A stretch of 64,000 nt of DNA from Streptomyces werraensis (lineage in GTDB: Bacteria; Actinomycetota; Actinomycetes; Streptomycetales; Streptomycetaceae): NCBI GenBank assembly GCA_014656175.1, contig BNBX01000002.1, positions 858,394-922,393 of the forward strand, given 5' to 3'. Below, in pieces: positions 34,058 to 42,552 of the stretch. The first letter of the stretch is position 1. Each line of letters opens with the position of its first letter. A program made the translations under genes and the position numbers. The notes under the pieces are model-generated. The model was not told the origin of the DNA. It saw only the letters and a list, made by a program, of their open reading frames with translations, and ran no database searches.

Positions 34058-34281
34058 GTGAGGGGAACACCGCGATGCGTACCCGAAGCGCGAGCCACCC
34101 CGACCGCGAAACGGCTGGTCGCACGCCTCGTGGGCGAACTCCAAAGAGTGCTCGCCCTCTCCCGGACCAATCGGGCCACGCCCTGGCAGCCGGAGAACTT
34201 GGCATGGAGGACGCTTCGCCGGAGCCGCTGCCCTTCGAGGCATGGTTGCGGTCGATCGCGTCGACGCTGTCCGCCGACTGA
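34058..34281 (+). pseudogene. Probable frameshifted small gene
   Basis: Between 34058 and about 34200 one frame has good Streptomyces codon bias and reads through Ala-Lys-Arg-Leu-Val-Ala-Arg-Leu-Val-Gly-Glu-Leu. Near 34200 the bias moves to another frame, which continues from ATG 34204 as Met-Glu-Asp-Ala-Ser-Pro-Glu-Pro-Leu and ends at a stop at 34279-34281. A single indel would join them into one protein of about 70 residues. I do not recognise the family. The rest of 33895-34407 shows no supported gene. Confidence 0.35.
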
Positions 34282-34407
34282 TGCGACCGGGCAGCTCCTC
34301 ACCGAGGCCGCCGGGCCCCGGCCCGCGACGCCTGTACGGCTCCGCGCTGTGCGCGATGCCGGGGGCACGGCGAGGGAGCGCCGCGGTACCCCCGCCGGGC
34401 GATGGGG

Positions 34408-35556
34408 TCAGCCCCGGCGACACCGCTCCCGCAACTCCGCCAGAATCGCCTTCTCGCGCGAGTCGAGGTCACCGTCCACGCCGGCCACGCGCTCGGCGGC
34501 GTCGACGACGTCGCTGAGGTCTCCCGTCTCGTCGGCCACCCGCTTCCACACGTCCGCCGGGTCGATGTCGACGACCTGGGCGAGTCGTTCGTCGGCCACG
34601 CCATGCCGCTCACGGACGGCCCTCACCAGATGCCGCATCAGCAGCGCCTCGTCGTCGGCGATCCTGGCCTTGGCGTTCGCCCGGAGAACCAACCAGGAGA
34701 CCCATAGCATCAGTTCCGGGTGCAGGCTGCGCTCGCTCAGACTCTCGGCCAGTTCGATGATCCGTGCCTCGTTCCGGAACACGGCCCGTGCGTGCCGGCC
34801 GGCCACGAGCGTGGTGTAGCGGTTCAGCAGGACGGCGAGGGGGACGCCGACCAGGGGAATGCCGATCTTGATGACGTTGCGTTGGAGGAGGTGTTTCCCG
34901 ACAACCGGGAGCGCTTTGCCGGCGGTGAGGACCGATCCTGAGTAGAAGCGCTTGACCAACGGTCGCACCATGACCGGGATTGCTTTGGTCACGGTCTTGT
35001 TGGCCGCTTCCCCGCTCTTGATCGTGAAGGCCACGCGGATGAGCTTCCACAGGTCCTCGGGGTCATGCACATTGATCGGCACCCGGTAGAGGACGGAGAC
35101 GTCGTAGGCCAGGCGGAGCTGGAGCTGGGAGATGAACGCGACGTCGGCCATCACGGTCGTCAGGGCCGCGGGAACGGTTGCGGGGGAGGCACCCCCGGCA
35201 GTGCCGATGGTGGCGGCGACAGTTGCCGTGTACGCGCCGGCGGAGAGTCCGCCTTCGAGCGCGGCGTACCGGGATGCCATCTTGATGCGCTGGTCCACGA
35301 TGACGTCCGCGGGCACGCCCGCGTACCGGTCCTGGAAGTACTGCCAGTCGACCTTCTCGGTGTACGCGTTCATCGCGTGGGCGGCGAGCTTGGTGAACCA
35401 GTTGCCCGACTTGATGTCGTCCCCGCTCAGGCCCTTGACGAAGTCCTTGATCTGGGCCTGTTCCTCTTCCACGACCTTCCGGTCGGCGGTCTCGTCGACA
35501 CCGTCCACGTCAATGTCGGCGTCGATGTCGGCAGCGTGCGTCGGCGCATCTTTCAT
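34408..35556 (-). CDS. EcsC family protein with TerB-like C-terminus
   Basis: A 382-residue protein. The central part (about 60-260) fits the EcsC family: a Gly/Ala-rich amphipathic stretch around 100-135, Phe-Ile-Ser-Gln-Leu-Gln-Leu-Arg-Leu-Ala-Tyr-Asp, and Gly-Ile-Pro-Leu-Val-Gly-Val-Pro. The last 40 residues, Ala-Gly-Val-Asp-Gly-Asp-Leu-Asp-Ser-Arg-Glu, resemble the acidic helix pair of TerB-type metal-binding domains. The N-terminus is very Asp-rich. EcsC relates to membrane trafficking and ABC export in Bacillus, but the function of these homologues is unknown. ATG 35556 follows GGGGGG. Confidence 0.82.
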   Translation of the reverse strand: MKDAPTHAADIDADIDVDGVDETADRKVVEEEQAQIKDFVKGLSGDDIKSGNWFTKLAAHAMNAYTEKVDWQYFQDRYAGVPADVIVDQRIKMASRYAALEGGLSAGAYTATVAATIGTAGGASPATVPAALTTVMADVAFISQLQLRLAYDVSVLYRVPINVHDPEDLWKLIRVAFTIKSGEAANKTVTKAIPVMVRPLVKRFYSGSVLTAGKALPVVGKHLLQRNVIKIGIPLVGVPLAVLLNRYTTLVAGRHARAVFRNEARIIELAESLSERSLHPELMLWVSWLVLRANAKARIADDEALLMRHLVRAVRERHGVADERLAQVVDIDPADVWKRVADETGDLSDVVDAAERVAGVDGDLDSREKAILAELRERCRRG

Positions 35557-35651
35557 GGCGCGTTCCCCCCAGACCTTTCCGCGGTCGGCCGGGCCGCGAA
35601 ACGCGTTCCCCGGCTGCCGTCTCCGCGTGATGCTTCGTCGAACGCGGCACA

Positions 35652-36140
35652 TCAGCCGCGCGACGTCCTCCCCTTGAGGCGCAACTTTAGCGTCTCGGGG
35701 GGCGATCGGAGCCGCGTCGGGCTGCTGTTCCACCGTTGGCGCCCTGCCCTGTGGGAGGCGCGGGTCCGGCTCGGCGGAACCGGGCACTCGACGGACGCCC
35801 ACATTGTCTTGCCGGGACCGCCAGGCGGTCGGTGACGCCCCAGTCGTCGGCCAGGGAGGTGACGAGGAGGAGACCTCGGCCGGACTCGGACTCGGTGTCC
35901 GTGGTGGAGAGGGCGGGGGCGGACGGCCACCGTTCGGTGCGGGTTTCGGAGACTTCCACGCGCAGCCGTCCGTCCCCGGCCTCGGCGGCCAGCCGCGCAT
36001 GGAAGTCCCGCCCGGGAAACGCGTCCGTGCAGCACGGCGTTGGCGCACAGTTCCGCGGTGATCAGGGTGAGCGTCTCGTGGACGGGGCTGTCGCGGGAAG
36101 CCACCGGCACGCCGCTCTGGACGGTGGAAGTGCTGTGCAT
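35652..36140 (-). pseudogene. RsbW-like anti-sigma ATPase with two compensating frameshifts
   Basis: A histidine-kinase-like ATPase gene whose middle lies out of frame. From ATG 36140 the frame gives the N box, Glu-Leu-Cys-Ala-Asn-Ala-Val-Leu-His-Gly. After one extra base in the AAA at 36017-36019 (plus strand), the homologous sequence continues in the next frame, through Leu-Arg-Val-Glu-Val-Ser-Glu and the ATP-lid Ser-Gly-Arg-Gly-Leu-Leu-Leu. A missing base near 35820-35823 restores the first frame at Gly-Pro-Gly-Lys-Thr-Met-Trp-Ala. Read straight, the middle is an Arg/Pro-rich nonsense stretch. Either the gene is inactivated or the assembly has two small errors. Intact members bind anti-anti-sigma or sigma factors. 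Confidence 0.8.
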
Positions 36141-36444
36141 GCCGTCAGAGTGGGGTCGGTGATCGGCGTGTCATCAACAGGTGCGCCTGTACGGGACGGG
36201 GCTGTACATGCCTGGGTGCCGTCGTGCGGCGTCGAGGCAGCCGGCGCAACCGTCCGTCGAGGGCCATCCGGCACGCCAGCCGGCTCCCTCCGGACGAGGT
36301 CACCTGAGCACCGTCCGGATTGCACTTCCGGTTGGGTTCGTCGCAGCGGCCCTCGACCGCCGTGCGCACCCACCCTCGACTTCCGACCGCCATCCCCCAT
36401 CCGGCCTGTGCTCTTCCCAGTCCGGACGCACCGCCCCCGTCCGC

Positions 36445-36475
36445 TTGACTTTGAGAGCACTCCAATTCGTAGCGT
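36445..36475 (+). promoter_or_regulatory. Leaderless promoter with embedded operator for the SDR gene
   Basis: TTGACT (36445-36450) and TAGCGT (36470-36475) are 19 bases apart; ATG 36483 follows after seven bases, so the mRNA should be leaderless. Between them 36450-36465 reads TTTGAGAG/CACTCCAA, a palindrome matching at six of eight pairs. A long spacer filled by a dyad suggests a regulator that acts on the promoter itself. The rest of 36141-36444 shows no gene. Confidence 0.6.
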
Positions 36476-36482
36476 TTCGGAC

Positions 36483-37445
36483 ATGAGTACTGGACGGCAC
36501 AAGATCGGCTCCGGTTTCGGAGCGGCCAGCACCGTGGACGAGGTCCTGGCGGGCATCGATCTCACCGGGAAGCTCGCGATCGTCACGGGCGGCTACTCCG
36601 GGATCGGCCTGGAGACCACCCGGGCCCTCACCCGGGCCGGCGCCCACGTCGTCGTCCCCGCCCGCCGCCGGTCCACCGCCGACGAGGCGCTGGCCGGTCT
36701 GAGCGGCGTCGAGGTGGACGAGCTCGACCTGGCGGACCAGGACAGCGTCCGCGGCTTCGCCGAACGGTTCCTGGCCGGCGGCCGGACCATCGACATCATG
36801 ATCGGCAGCGCCGGCATCATGGCCTGCCCGGAGACCCGCGTCGGACCCGGCTGGGAGGCCCAGTTCGCCACCAACCACCTCGGTCACTTCGCCCTGGTCA
36901 ACCGGCTGTGGCCGGCGATCGAGCCCGGTGGCGCCCGGGTGGTGTCGGTGTCCTCGCGCGCCCACCACTACTCCGGCATCCGCTGGGACGACGTCCAGTG
37001 GCGCCAGGGCTACGACAAGTGGCACGCCTACGGGCAGTCCAAGACCGCGAACGCTCTGTTCGCCGTCCACCTCGACCGGCTCGCGGCCGACCGCGGTGTC
37101 CGGGCCTTCTCGCTGCACCCCGGCGGCATTCTCACGCCCCTCCAGCGGCATCTCCCCCGCGAGGAGATGATCGCGAACGGCTGGATCGACGAGGAGGGCA
37201 ACGAGATTCCCCAACCCGGCTTCAAGACGCCCGAGCAGGGCGCCGCGACCCAGGTGTGGGCGGCGACCTCCCCCCAGCTGTCGGGCCTGGGCGGCCTGTA
37301 CCTGGAGGACTGCGACGTCGCCGAGCCGGCCCCGGCCGACGGCCAACGCGTCGGGGTGAAGGACTGGGCGACCGACCCCGAGCAGGCGGCCCGGCTGTGG
37401 GCCCTGTCGGCGGAGCTGACCGGCGTCGACGCCTTCGCCGGGTGA
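36483..37445 (+). CDS. SDR family oxidoreductase (retinol-dehydrogenase-like)
   Basis: A 320-residue short-chain dehydrogenase of the longer, retinol-dehydrogenase/WWOX-like type. The cofactor loop Thr-Gly-Gly-Tyr-Ser-Gly-Ile-Gly is at 35-42. Asn-His-Leu-Gly-His-Phe lies near 131-136, Ser158 follows in Ser-Val-Ser-Ser, and the catalytic pair is Tyr183-x-x-x-Lys187. The insertion around 195-260 is typical of this subgroup. Substrate is unknown. The promoter sits directly before the ATG, and no regulator gene is adjacent except the broken ATPase. Confidence 0.92.
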   Translation: MSTGRHKIGSGFGAASTVDEVLAGIDLTGKLAIVTGGYSGIGLETTRALTRAGAHVVVPARRRSTADEALAGLSGVEVDELDLADQDSVRGFAERFLAGGRTIDIMIGSAGIMACPETRVGPGWEAQFATNHLGHFALVNRLWPAIEPGGARVVSVSSRAHHYSGIRWDDVQWRQGYDKWHAYGQSKTANALFAVHLDRLAADRGVRAFSLHPGGILTPLQRHLPREEMIANGWIDEEGNEIPQPGFKTPEQGAATQVWAATSPQLSGLGGLYLEDCDVAEPAPADGQRVGVKDWATDPEQAARLWALSAELTGVDAFAG

Positions 37446-37582
37446 CGGCGTTGCTCGCACCCGACTCGCCTTCCGGCGTGTAGGTGACCAGCCGCGTGTA
37501 CCCGAGCGCCTTCGAGGTGCATGTCCTTCCGCAAGCTGGGGCCGCCAGTCGGCGGTCAGCGGGCGGTGTTACGTTCCGTCGC

Positions 37583-39109
37583 ATGTCCGAATACGCGCTA
37601 CGGCTGCTGCGGCAGGACCGCCGCCTGGCCGAACTGGCCGCCCACCCCTTCGACTTCGACCTCGGCCGCGCCGCCCACGGCCATGTCGAGGAGGTCCGCC
37701 TCGCCTCGGGCGGGCCCCTGGAGGTCGTGGCCGGCGATGGCACCGGCGGCACGTACTTCGTGTGCGCGGACGGCTCGGTGCTCTACGCCGACTCGGAGGG
37801 CGCGGCGGGGATCATCGGCTCCAGCGCCGACGAGGCCCTGGAACTGGTGGTCGGCCTGCCCGGTTGGCGCGACTACACCCACCTGTCGCCGGACGACGGA
37901 GAGGAGAAGATCCTGGCGCGCGTCGCGGAGACCGAGGACGAGATCCGCGAGTACTACGGGATCGACGAGGAGCGGGCCGAACTTCGGGCGGCGCTGGGCT
38001 TTCCGGAGCGTTCCCCGGTGGAGCTGGTGAGCAGACTGCGTGGCGCACTGCTGCGCACCGAGCCGGACTTCGTCCTGCTCAACGCGGACGAGGGGTGCGC
38101 CTACGACCGCCTGGGCCCGGACGGTCCCCCACTGTGGGAGACGGTGCTCGCGGCGGGCCGCGCCGAACTCACCCGCCTGCGGGAGGGCGACCCCACGGCA
38201 TGGCGTGAAGTCGCCGAGGACCCGGTCCGGCGCCGGCTCACCCTGCGGGCCGCGCAGTTCGACCGTGCCGAGGGCGACCTGGAGCTGTTGCGGCACCTGC
38301 TCCGGCACGAGACACGGTCCTCGATGACGGAGGAACTGCGGCTCGCCGCCGTGCTGGTGGGGCTGCACGGGGACACCGGAGACCTGCCACTGCTGCTCGA
38401 GGTCCGGGAGACGGACTTCGACACGGCGTGCGGCCTGGGCGGTATGCCGGAACCGGGGGCGAGCGCGGACGAGCTGCGACGGTGGGCGCGGGAGCTCGAT
38501 GAGTCGCTGTTCGGCACGGACCCCTCGGACGAGCCGGTCTCCATATGGACCGACCTGGCGCGGGACCAAGGGATGACCGAGCTCGCGCGAGTGACGCTGA
38601 TCCGCGAACTCGACGACATCGTGATGGACCAGAGCAAACTCCGCCGCCCGGGGGCGCCCCGCGCTCTGGACACGGCTCCACTGAGCGGGCTCGCCCGTGA
38701 CTTCGAGGAACTCGGTGAGCTTCCCCAGGCGCTACGTGCCCAGCGCCTGTACGCCGCGCTCCAGGAGACGGCATGGGACCGGGCCACGGCCCGGCACACC
38801 CTCGCCCGGCTGGAGCGGGAGGCGGGCCGGCTGCAGCAGGCGGTGAACAGCCTGGCCGCCGTGCGCGAGGCCCTGGCCACCCCGGGCGACGCCTCGCTGC
38901 GTCACTGGCACCGGGTCAACCTTGGCCGTTTCATCGCCGAGGAGCACTACCGGCTCACCCTCGCCCTGGTCGAGGCGGGATGCGTTGCTGAGGCCCGTGT
39001 CCTCCTCGCCGCCGCCGATGCCGTACTGGGCGAGCTCTCGGACAACGCGGCCAAGGGCGTGCGCGAGCTGGCCGAGCGGGCCGCGGCACGAGTGGGAGAG
39101 GCCGGCTGA
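37583..39109 (+). CDS. Unknown protein with SUKH-like N-terminus and helical repeats
   Basis: A 508-residue cytoplasmic protein. Residues about 30-100 resemble the SMI1/KNR4 (SUKH) fold: Gly-Gly-Thr-Tyr-Phe-Val-Cys, Gly-Ser-Val-Leu-Tyr-Ala-Asp-Ser-Glu-Gly, then Ile-Ile-Gly-Ser-Ser and Leu-Pro-Gly-Trp. The remainder is helical; the last 150 residues, with Arg-Ala-Gln-Arg-Leu-Tyr-Ala-Ala-Leu and repeated Leu-Ala/Arg-Arg patterns, look like tetratricopeptide-type repeats. SUKH proteins are often immunity proteins, but no toxin is adjacent, so it may be an orphan immunity gene or have another role. ATG 37583 has no ribosome site; TACGTT seven bases upstream suggests a leaderless transcript. Confidence 0.75.
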   Translation: MSEYALRLLRQDRRLAELAAHPFDFDLGRAAHGHVEEVRLASGGPLEVVAGDGTGGTYFVCADGSVLYADSEGAAGIIGSSADEALELVVGLPGWRDYTHLSPDDGEEKILARVAETEDEIREYYGIDEERAELRAALGFPERSPVELVSRLRGALLRTEPDFVLLNADEGCAYDRLGPDGPPLWETVLAAGRAELTRLREGDPTAWREVAEDPVRRRLTLRAAQFDRAEGDLELLRHLLRHETRSSMTEELRLAAVLVGLHGDTGDLPLLLEVRETDFDTACGLGGMPEPGASADELRRWARELDESLFGTDPSDEPVSIWTDLARDQGMTELARVTLIRELDDIVMDQSKLRRPGAPRALDTAPLSGLARDFEELGELPQALRAQRLYAALQETAWDRATARHTLARLEREAGRLQQAVNSLAAVREALATPGDASLRHWHRVNLGRFIAEEHYRLTLALVEAGCVAEARVLLAAADAVLGELSDNAAKGVRELAERAAARVGEAG

Positions 39110-39939
39110 GGACACGTGCGGCCTTCCGCAGCGGTTGAGATGTGTGCCGCCTGTACGGCCGGAGAGCCAAGCGCCCGGTGCCGGATGAGCTGTACGGGCT
39201 CATCCCGCCCGTGACCGGCGAAGCAGCTCAACATCACCGACGTCACTGCTTCCGCTCTTCAGCCGTGAACGGGCCGGGCGCGGGGGCCGCACACTTGTCG
39301 ACGACAGTCTCCTCGCCGGCCTCCGAGCCTTCCAGGCGGAGCCGTCCACCCCTGTCACGGCCTCACGGAAGCAGCCCAGCGAGCATCGCCCCCGGCGGGT
39401 GCCTATCGCACGCTGGTCCTACGGCGGCCGGGTCAGGACGGACGGGCGGGCTGACATCAAGAACAGCGTCGTATGTGGTTCCGGCGGACAGGTGAGGATC
39501 CTCGGCCGGATTTTTCCGTCGCAGGGTCGTTCCTGCCAGGGCCTTACGGCTGCACGGGCTTGGCCGGGACAGGGACACAGCACAGCCCGGCGATCACAGT
39601 CGGCTACGACCGCTTACCGAGGGAGGCCCATCGCGTTCCGCTCCGGACATTCCAGTGGGGTGCGGCATGAACGGCGGAAAAGACGAAGGGCAGAGACATC
39701 CGCAGGCGTCTGTACGCCTCCGGCTTGCGGCGGTTCAGGCCTGACCGCACGTCAGAGCACACTTTAATGATTATCTATACGACACCGGTACGCCATTTCG
39801 GGCATTACTCCCCGTGTGATCTCCTAGATATCACTACAGCACGGCCCTTCGGCGTTCCCTCCATCTCGAGTACCCGGGTCCTGAGATGAGGGACGAGGCC
39901 CTGGCCCTCTGCCAGGAACGTCGAGAGGAGAAGCCGCAT
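39110..39939. other. Gene-poor region with an AT-richer patch
   Basis: About 830 bases in which I find no gene with convincing codon bias, start and ribosome site. From about 39760 to 39840 the composition drops well below the surroundings, including TTTAATGATTATCTATACG around 39763-39781. Nested inverted repeats follow: GTGAT (39816-39820) with ATCAC (39830-39834), enclosing ATCT-CCT-AGAT (39819-39829). This may be regulatory DNA or a scar of insertion and loss. Confidence 0.45.
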
Positions 39940-40077
39940 ATGCGCGAGAGGAAGGGGTGGCGCAAGTTCCGCGCGGGCTGCGTGATCGTGGCGGGTGGCA
40001 TGACGGCCGCCTACTGGACGCTGCGCACCGTGCAGGCCGGAATCGACTTGTACGGGGCCGTCGGCCTCGGGGTGTGA
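39940..40077 (+). CDS. Possible 45-residue membrane protein
   Basis: A short frame starting Met-Arg-Glu-Arg-Lys-Gly-Trp-Arg-Lys, positively charged, then one hydrophobic helix from about residue 11 to 27, and a short Gly/Val tail. GAGAGGAG lies about ten bases before ATG 39940, and charge distribution fits an inward N-terminus. No family is recognised. It is isolated in a gene-poor region, so it could be chance. Confidence 0.42.
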   Translation: MRERKGWRKFRAGCVIVAGGMTAAYWTLRTVQAGIDLYGAVGLGV

Positions 40078-40377
40078 CGACCCAGGGAATCGACGGTCTG
40101 CCGAAGCGGTGGGGTCCCGGACGGAAGGGATGCCGGAAGGGGCCCGGCCGCGGAACGGTGGCACCGTCCGGCACTCTGCCGCCCCTTCGGTCAGGCCGTG
40201 TCCGGCGGATCGCGGGACCATGGAATCTGACCGTGACCAACCTCCAGGTCCCAAGCGAGAACGGCACGATCGAGGCCCGCGCGAAGCACGGTGTGGTCCG
40301 GGGTCCTGGGCTGGCAGGCCTGCATCGGTCGACATCCAGGCAGCAGAGAACGCGGATGGTACGGACGGGACCCGCAA

Positions 40378-40566
40378 CCGCCGGCATGCCTCGTGGTCGG
40401 CTGCGCAGACGTCGACGACCTTGCCGTCCTCGTCGAGGGTGTGGGTGTCCCAGTACAGGTCCCACTTGTCGTCGACCTGCTGCGGCACTTCGCCCTGCGG
40501 GTACTTCACGAACCCCGCCGGGGGCGCTTCCTTGCTCAAGACACAGATGGAACCGGTCCCGCCCAC
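40378..40566 (-). pseudogene. Orphan coding fragment of an unknown gene
   Basis: On the minus strand, 63 codons have strong Streptomyces codon bias and a protein-like composition: Gly-Gly-Thr-Gly-Ser-Ile-Cys at the start, Lys-Trp-Asp-Leu-Tyr-Trp-Asp-Thr-His-Thr in the middle and Ala-Asp-His-Glu-Ala-Cys-Arg-Arg at the end. Beyond about 40378 the frame becomes poor in bias, and the upstream side runs into the antisense of the next gene. A GTG at 40566 has no ribosome site. It looks like a truncated remnant. The rest of 40078-40614 shows no gene. Confidence 0.4.
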
Positions 40567-40614
40567 AGAAAGGGCCGGGTACTCGTAAGCCCCGGGACTC
40601 GTAGCCTTCTGATC

Positions 40615-41055
40615 ATGGCCGACATCTACGAACTCCAGCTCACGCTCGACCTGCCCGGCTCGCTCCCGCCGCAGGACCTCGCCCTGCTCCGCTGGCACCT
40701 GGGGGAAGAGGGAGGCCGGCAGGACGACGGCTACGCGTACCCCCTCTGGGGAGACCGGGGGCCGGCGCTGCGGATCGGCGGCGCGCTGGTCGGGGAACTG
40801 TGCTCCGACGGGCCGCAGTGGGCGCTGACCGTGCGGCAGGAGGCGCATCCCGACGAGTTCGACGACCTGCGCAGGATGGTGCTGTGGCTCGGCGCGCGCA
40901 CGACGACCGTGGGTACCGTCGGGTACCTCCGCTTCCACGAGTCCCACGTACCCGATGTGCTGGTCGCGGAGGCGGGAGCCGTCCGCAGTGCGGTCCTGCG
41001 GGTGGAGAAGGTCCTCGAGTCGGCGGCCGAGGTGATCCCCGGCCCCTACGCGTGA
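40615..41055 (+). CDS. Small protein of unknown function
   Basis: A 146-residue cytoplasmic protein beginning Met-Ala-Asp-Ile-Tyr-Glu-Leu-Gln-Leu-Thr-Leu-Asp. Alternating hydrophobic residues suggest a beta-rich N-terminus; later come Trp-His-Leu-Gly and Phe-His-Glu-Ser. I do not recognise the family, though similar short proteins are widespread in Streptomyces. ATG 40615 has no ribosome site; TAGCCT lies seven bases upstream, and a repeated ACTCGTA occurs at 40581-40587 and 40597-40603. It converges with the YceI gene 34 bases away. Confidence 0.75.
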   Translation: MADIYELQLTLDLPGSLPPQDLALLRWHLGEEGGRQDDGYAYPLWGDRGPALRIGGALVGELCSDGPQWALTVRQEAHPDEFDDLRRMVLWLGARTTTVGTVGYLRFHESHVPDVLVAEAGAVRSAVLRVEKVLESAAEVIPGPYA

Positions 41056-41089
41056 ACCGGGAGGCCGTCGCCCGCCCGGCCGCGTCGGT

Positions 41090-42013
41090 CTACTCCGGGG
41101 GCGTGGGGGTCTCGGGCGTGCGGTACATCGCCTGGACGTCCAGCTCCAGTTGCACGGTCGGGCCGACGACCGCGATGCCGCGGGCCAGCATGGAGCGCCA
41201 GTTGAGGGTGAAGTCCTCGCGGTGCAGCTCCGTCTTCGCCAGGGCCGCGCAGCGCAGCTCCTGTTCGTAACCGCCGTTCACCGTGCCGAGGTACGTCGTG
41301 TCCAGCGCCACGGAGCGGCTGGTGCCGTGCATGGTGAGCGTGCCGTTCAGCGTCCACTTGGATCCGCCTTGGTAGACGAACCGGGTGCTGGTGAAGTCGA
41401 TGTGGGGGTAGCGCTCGACGTCGAGGAAGTCGGCGGAACGCAGGTGGTTGTCACGGGTCCTGTTGCCCGTGGTGATGCTGGCGGCGTCGATACGCACCGA
41501 CACCTGGGAGTCGCGCATGTCCGGCGTGACGCGGATACCGCCGGTGAAGCGGGTGAAGCGTCCGTGGACGTGGGCCATGCCCACGTGCTTGGCGATGAAG
41601 CGGATCGCGGTGTGCGGCGGGTCGAACAGCCAGGTGCCGGGTGGCGGCAGTTCCAGCTGGCGTGCGGGCAGCAGCGCGACGCGTGCCGGGGGGAGGGCGG
41701 TGTCGGCGGCTATGTCGACGTCGCTGCGGGCCGGGGTGAGGCCCTCACCCGTGACCATCACGCTGTAGGAGCCAGGTGGGAGCGCCGCCATGAACAGGCC
41801 GTACGGATCGGTGGTGCCGCGCGCGGCGACCCGGTGGCTGTCCAGGGCGGTCACCGTGACCTCGGCACCGCCCAAGGGTTGCCCCATGGGATCGACGACC
41901 TCGCAGCTGTACGCGCCGGCGCCGGCCGGCAGGGGCAGCGGCGCGCCCGGTGCCGCCTTGGGGCCGCTGCGCGAACGTCGACGCCGGAGCAGTCCGAGGG
42001 CCATTCGATTCAC
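41090..42013 (-). CDS. YceI family protein with N-terminal carboxypeptidase-regulatory-like domain
   Basis: A 307-residue two-domain protein. Residues about 33-110 form a transthyretin-like module of the carboxypeptidase regulatory type, with Gly-Ala-Glu-Val-Thr-Val-Thr-Ala-Leu and Pro-Tyr-Gly-Leu-Phe. Residues about 125-300 are the YceI lipocalin-like barrel, with Ile-Arg-Phe-Ile-Ala-Lys-His, Ala-Ala-Ser-Ile-Thr-Thr-Gly-Asn, Asp-Asn-His-Leu-Arg-Ser-Ala-Asp-Phe-Leu-Asp and His-Ile-Asp-Phe-Thr-Ser. YceI proteins bind polyisoprenoids. Classical members are secreted; here no signal peptide is seen, only a short basic N-terminus. GTG at 42013 follows AGGAGG directly; ATG 42004 is second choice. 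Confidence 0.9.
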   Translation of the reverse strand: MNRMALGLLRRRRSRSGPKAAPGAPLPLPAGAGAYSCEVVDPMGQPLGGAEVTVTALDSHRVAARGTTDPYGLFMAALPPGSYSVMVTGEGLTPARSDVDIAADTALPPARVALLPARQLELPPPGTWLFDPPHTAIRFIAKHVGMAHVHGRFTRFTGGIRVTPDMRDSQVSVRIDAASITTGNRTRDNHLRSADFLDVERYPHIDFTSTRFVYQGGSKWTLNGTLTMHGTSRSVALDTTYLGTVNGGYEQELRCAALAKTELHREDFTLNWRSMLARGIAVVGPTVQLELDVQAMYRTPETPTPPE

Positions 42014-42088
42014 CTTTCCTCCTGCGCGTCATCGCGACGGGACGCGCACCGACGGATGCGTTCGCGGTCACGGGCACCATCAGGGAGC

Positions 42089-42113
42089 AGTTGCAAGCGC
42101 GATGAAGTCAACT
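42089..42113. promoter_or_regulatory. Candidate operator upstream of the YceI gene
   Basis: AGTTG (42089-42093) and CAACT (42109-42113) bound a 25-base imperfect palindrome; on the minus strand the sequence includes TTGACT at 42112-42107. It lies 76 bases before the YceI start. YceI genes in Streptomyces are often under MarR-type control, but no regulator is adjacent. The gap 42114-42537 shows nothing else. Confidence 0.4.
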
Positions 42114-42552
42114 ATTGAAACGATCATAGGGCAGGCCGAAGGGGGCGGTCCGTCATCGGGGCGGCGCGCGGCATGGCTTGTCAGCGTGACGGTATCGAGG
42201 TGAACCGCCGTCATTCCGGCCGTCGGCGGGGTGTGCCGCTTCGTCGACTGTGATGCTTTGCTGCGGTGCTGTGGTGAACGCCACGTGGTTGCGGGAAGAC
42301 TTCACACGTGGTCTGCGGTTCCGTCACGCGGCCTGCACAGCGCGCGGGCCAATCCGTCCCGCCGACGCGTGCGTCGCCCTCCTTCGCTCTCAGGGAGAGC
42401 CCGGCCCGGCCCGACGCTAGCCCGGCCGGGGCACCCCGACCACCCGGACGCGACGGTGGCCGTGCGAGCCGTGGCCGTCGACCGCACCATGGGCCGTGCC
42501 GCCGGCCGACCGCCCGAGCCGGTAACGGTCGGATGCTAAGGAGGCGCCCGCC

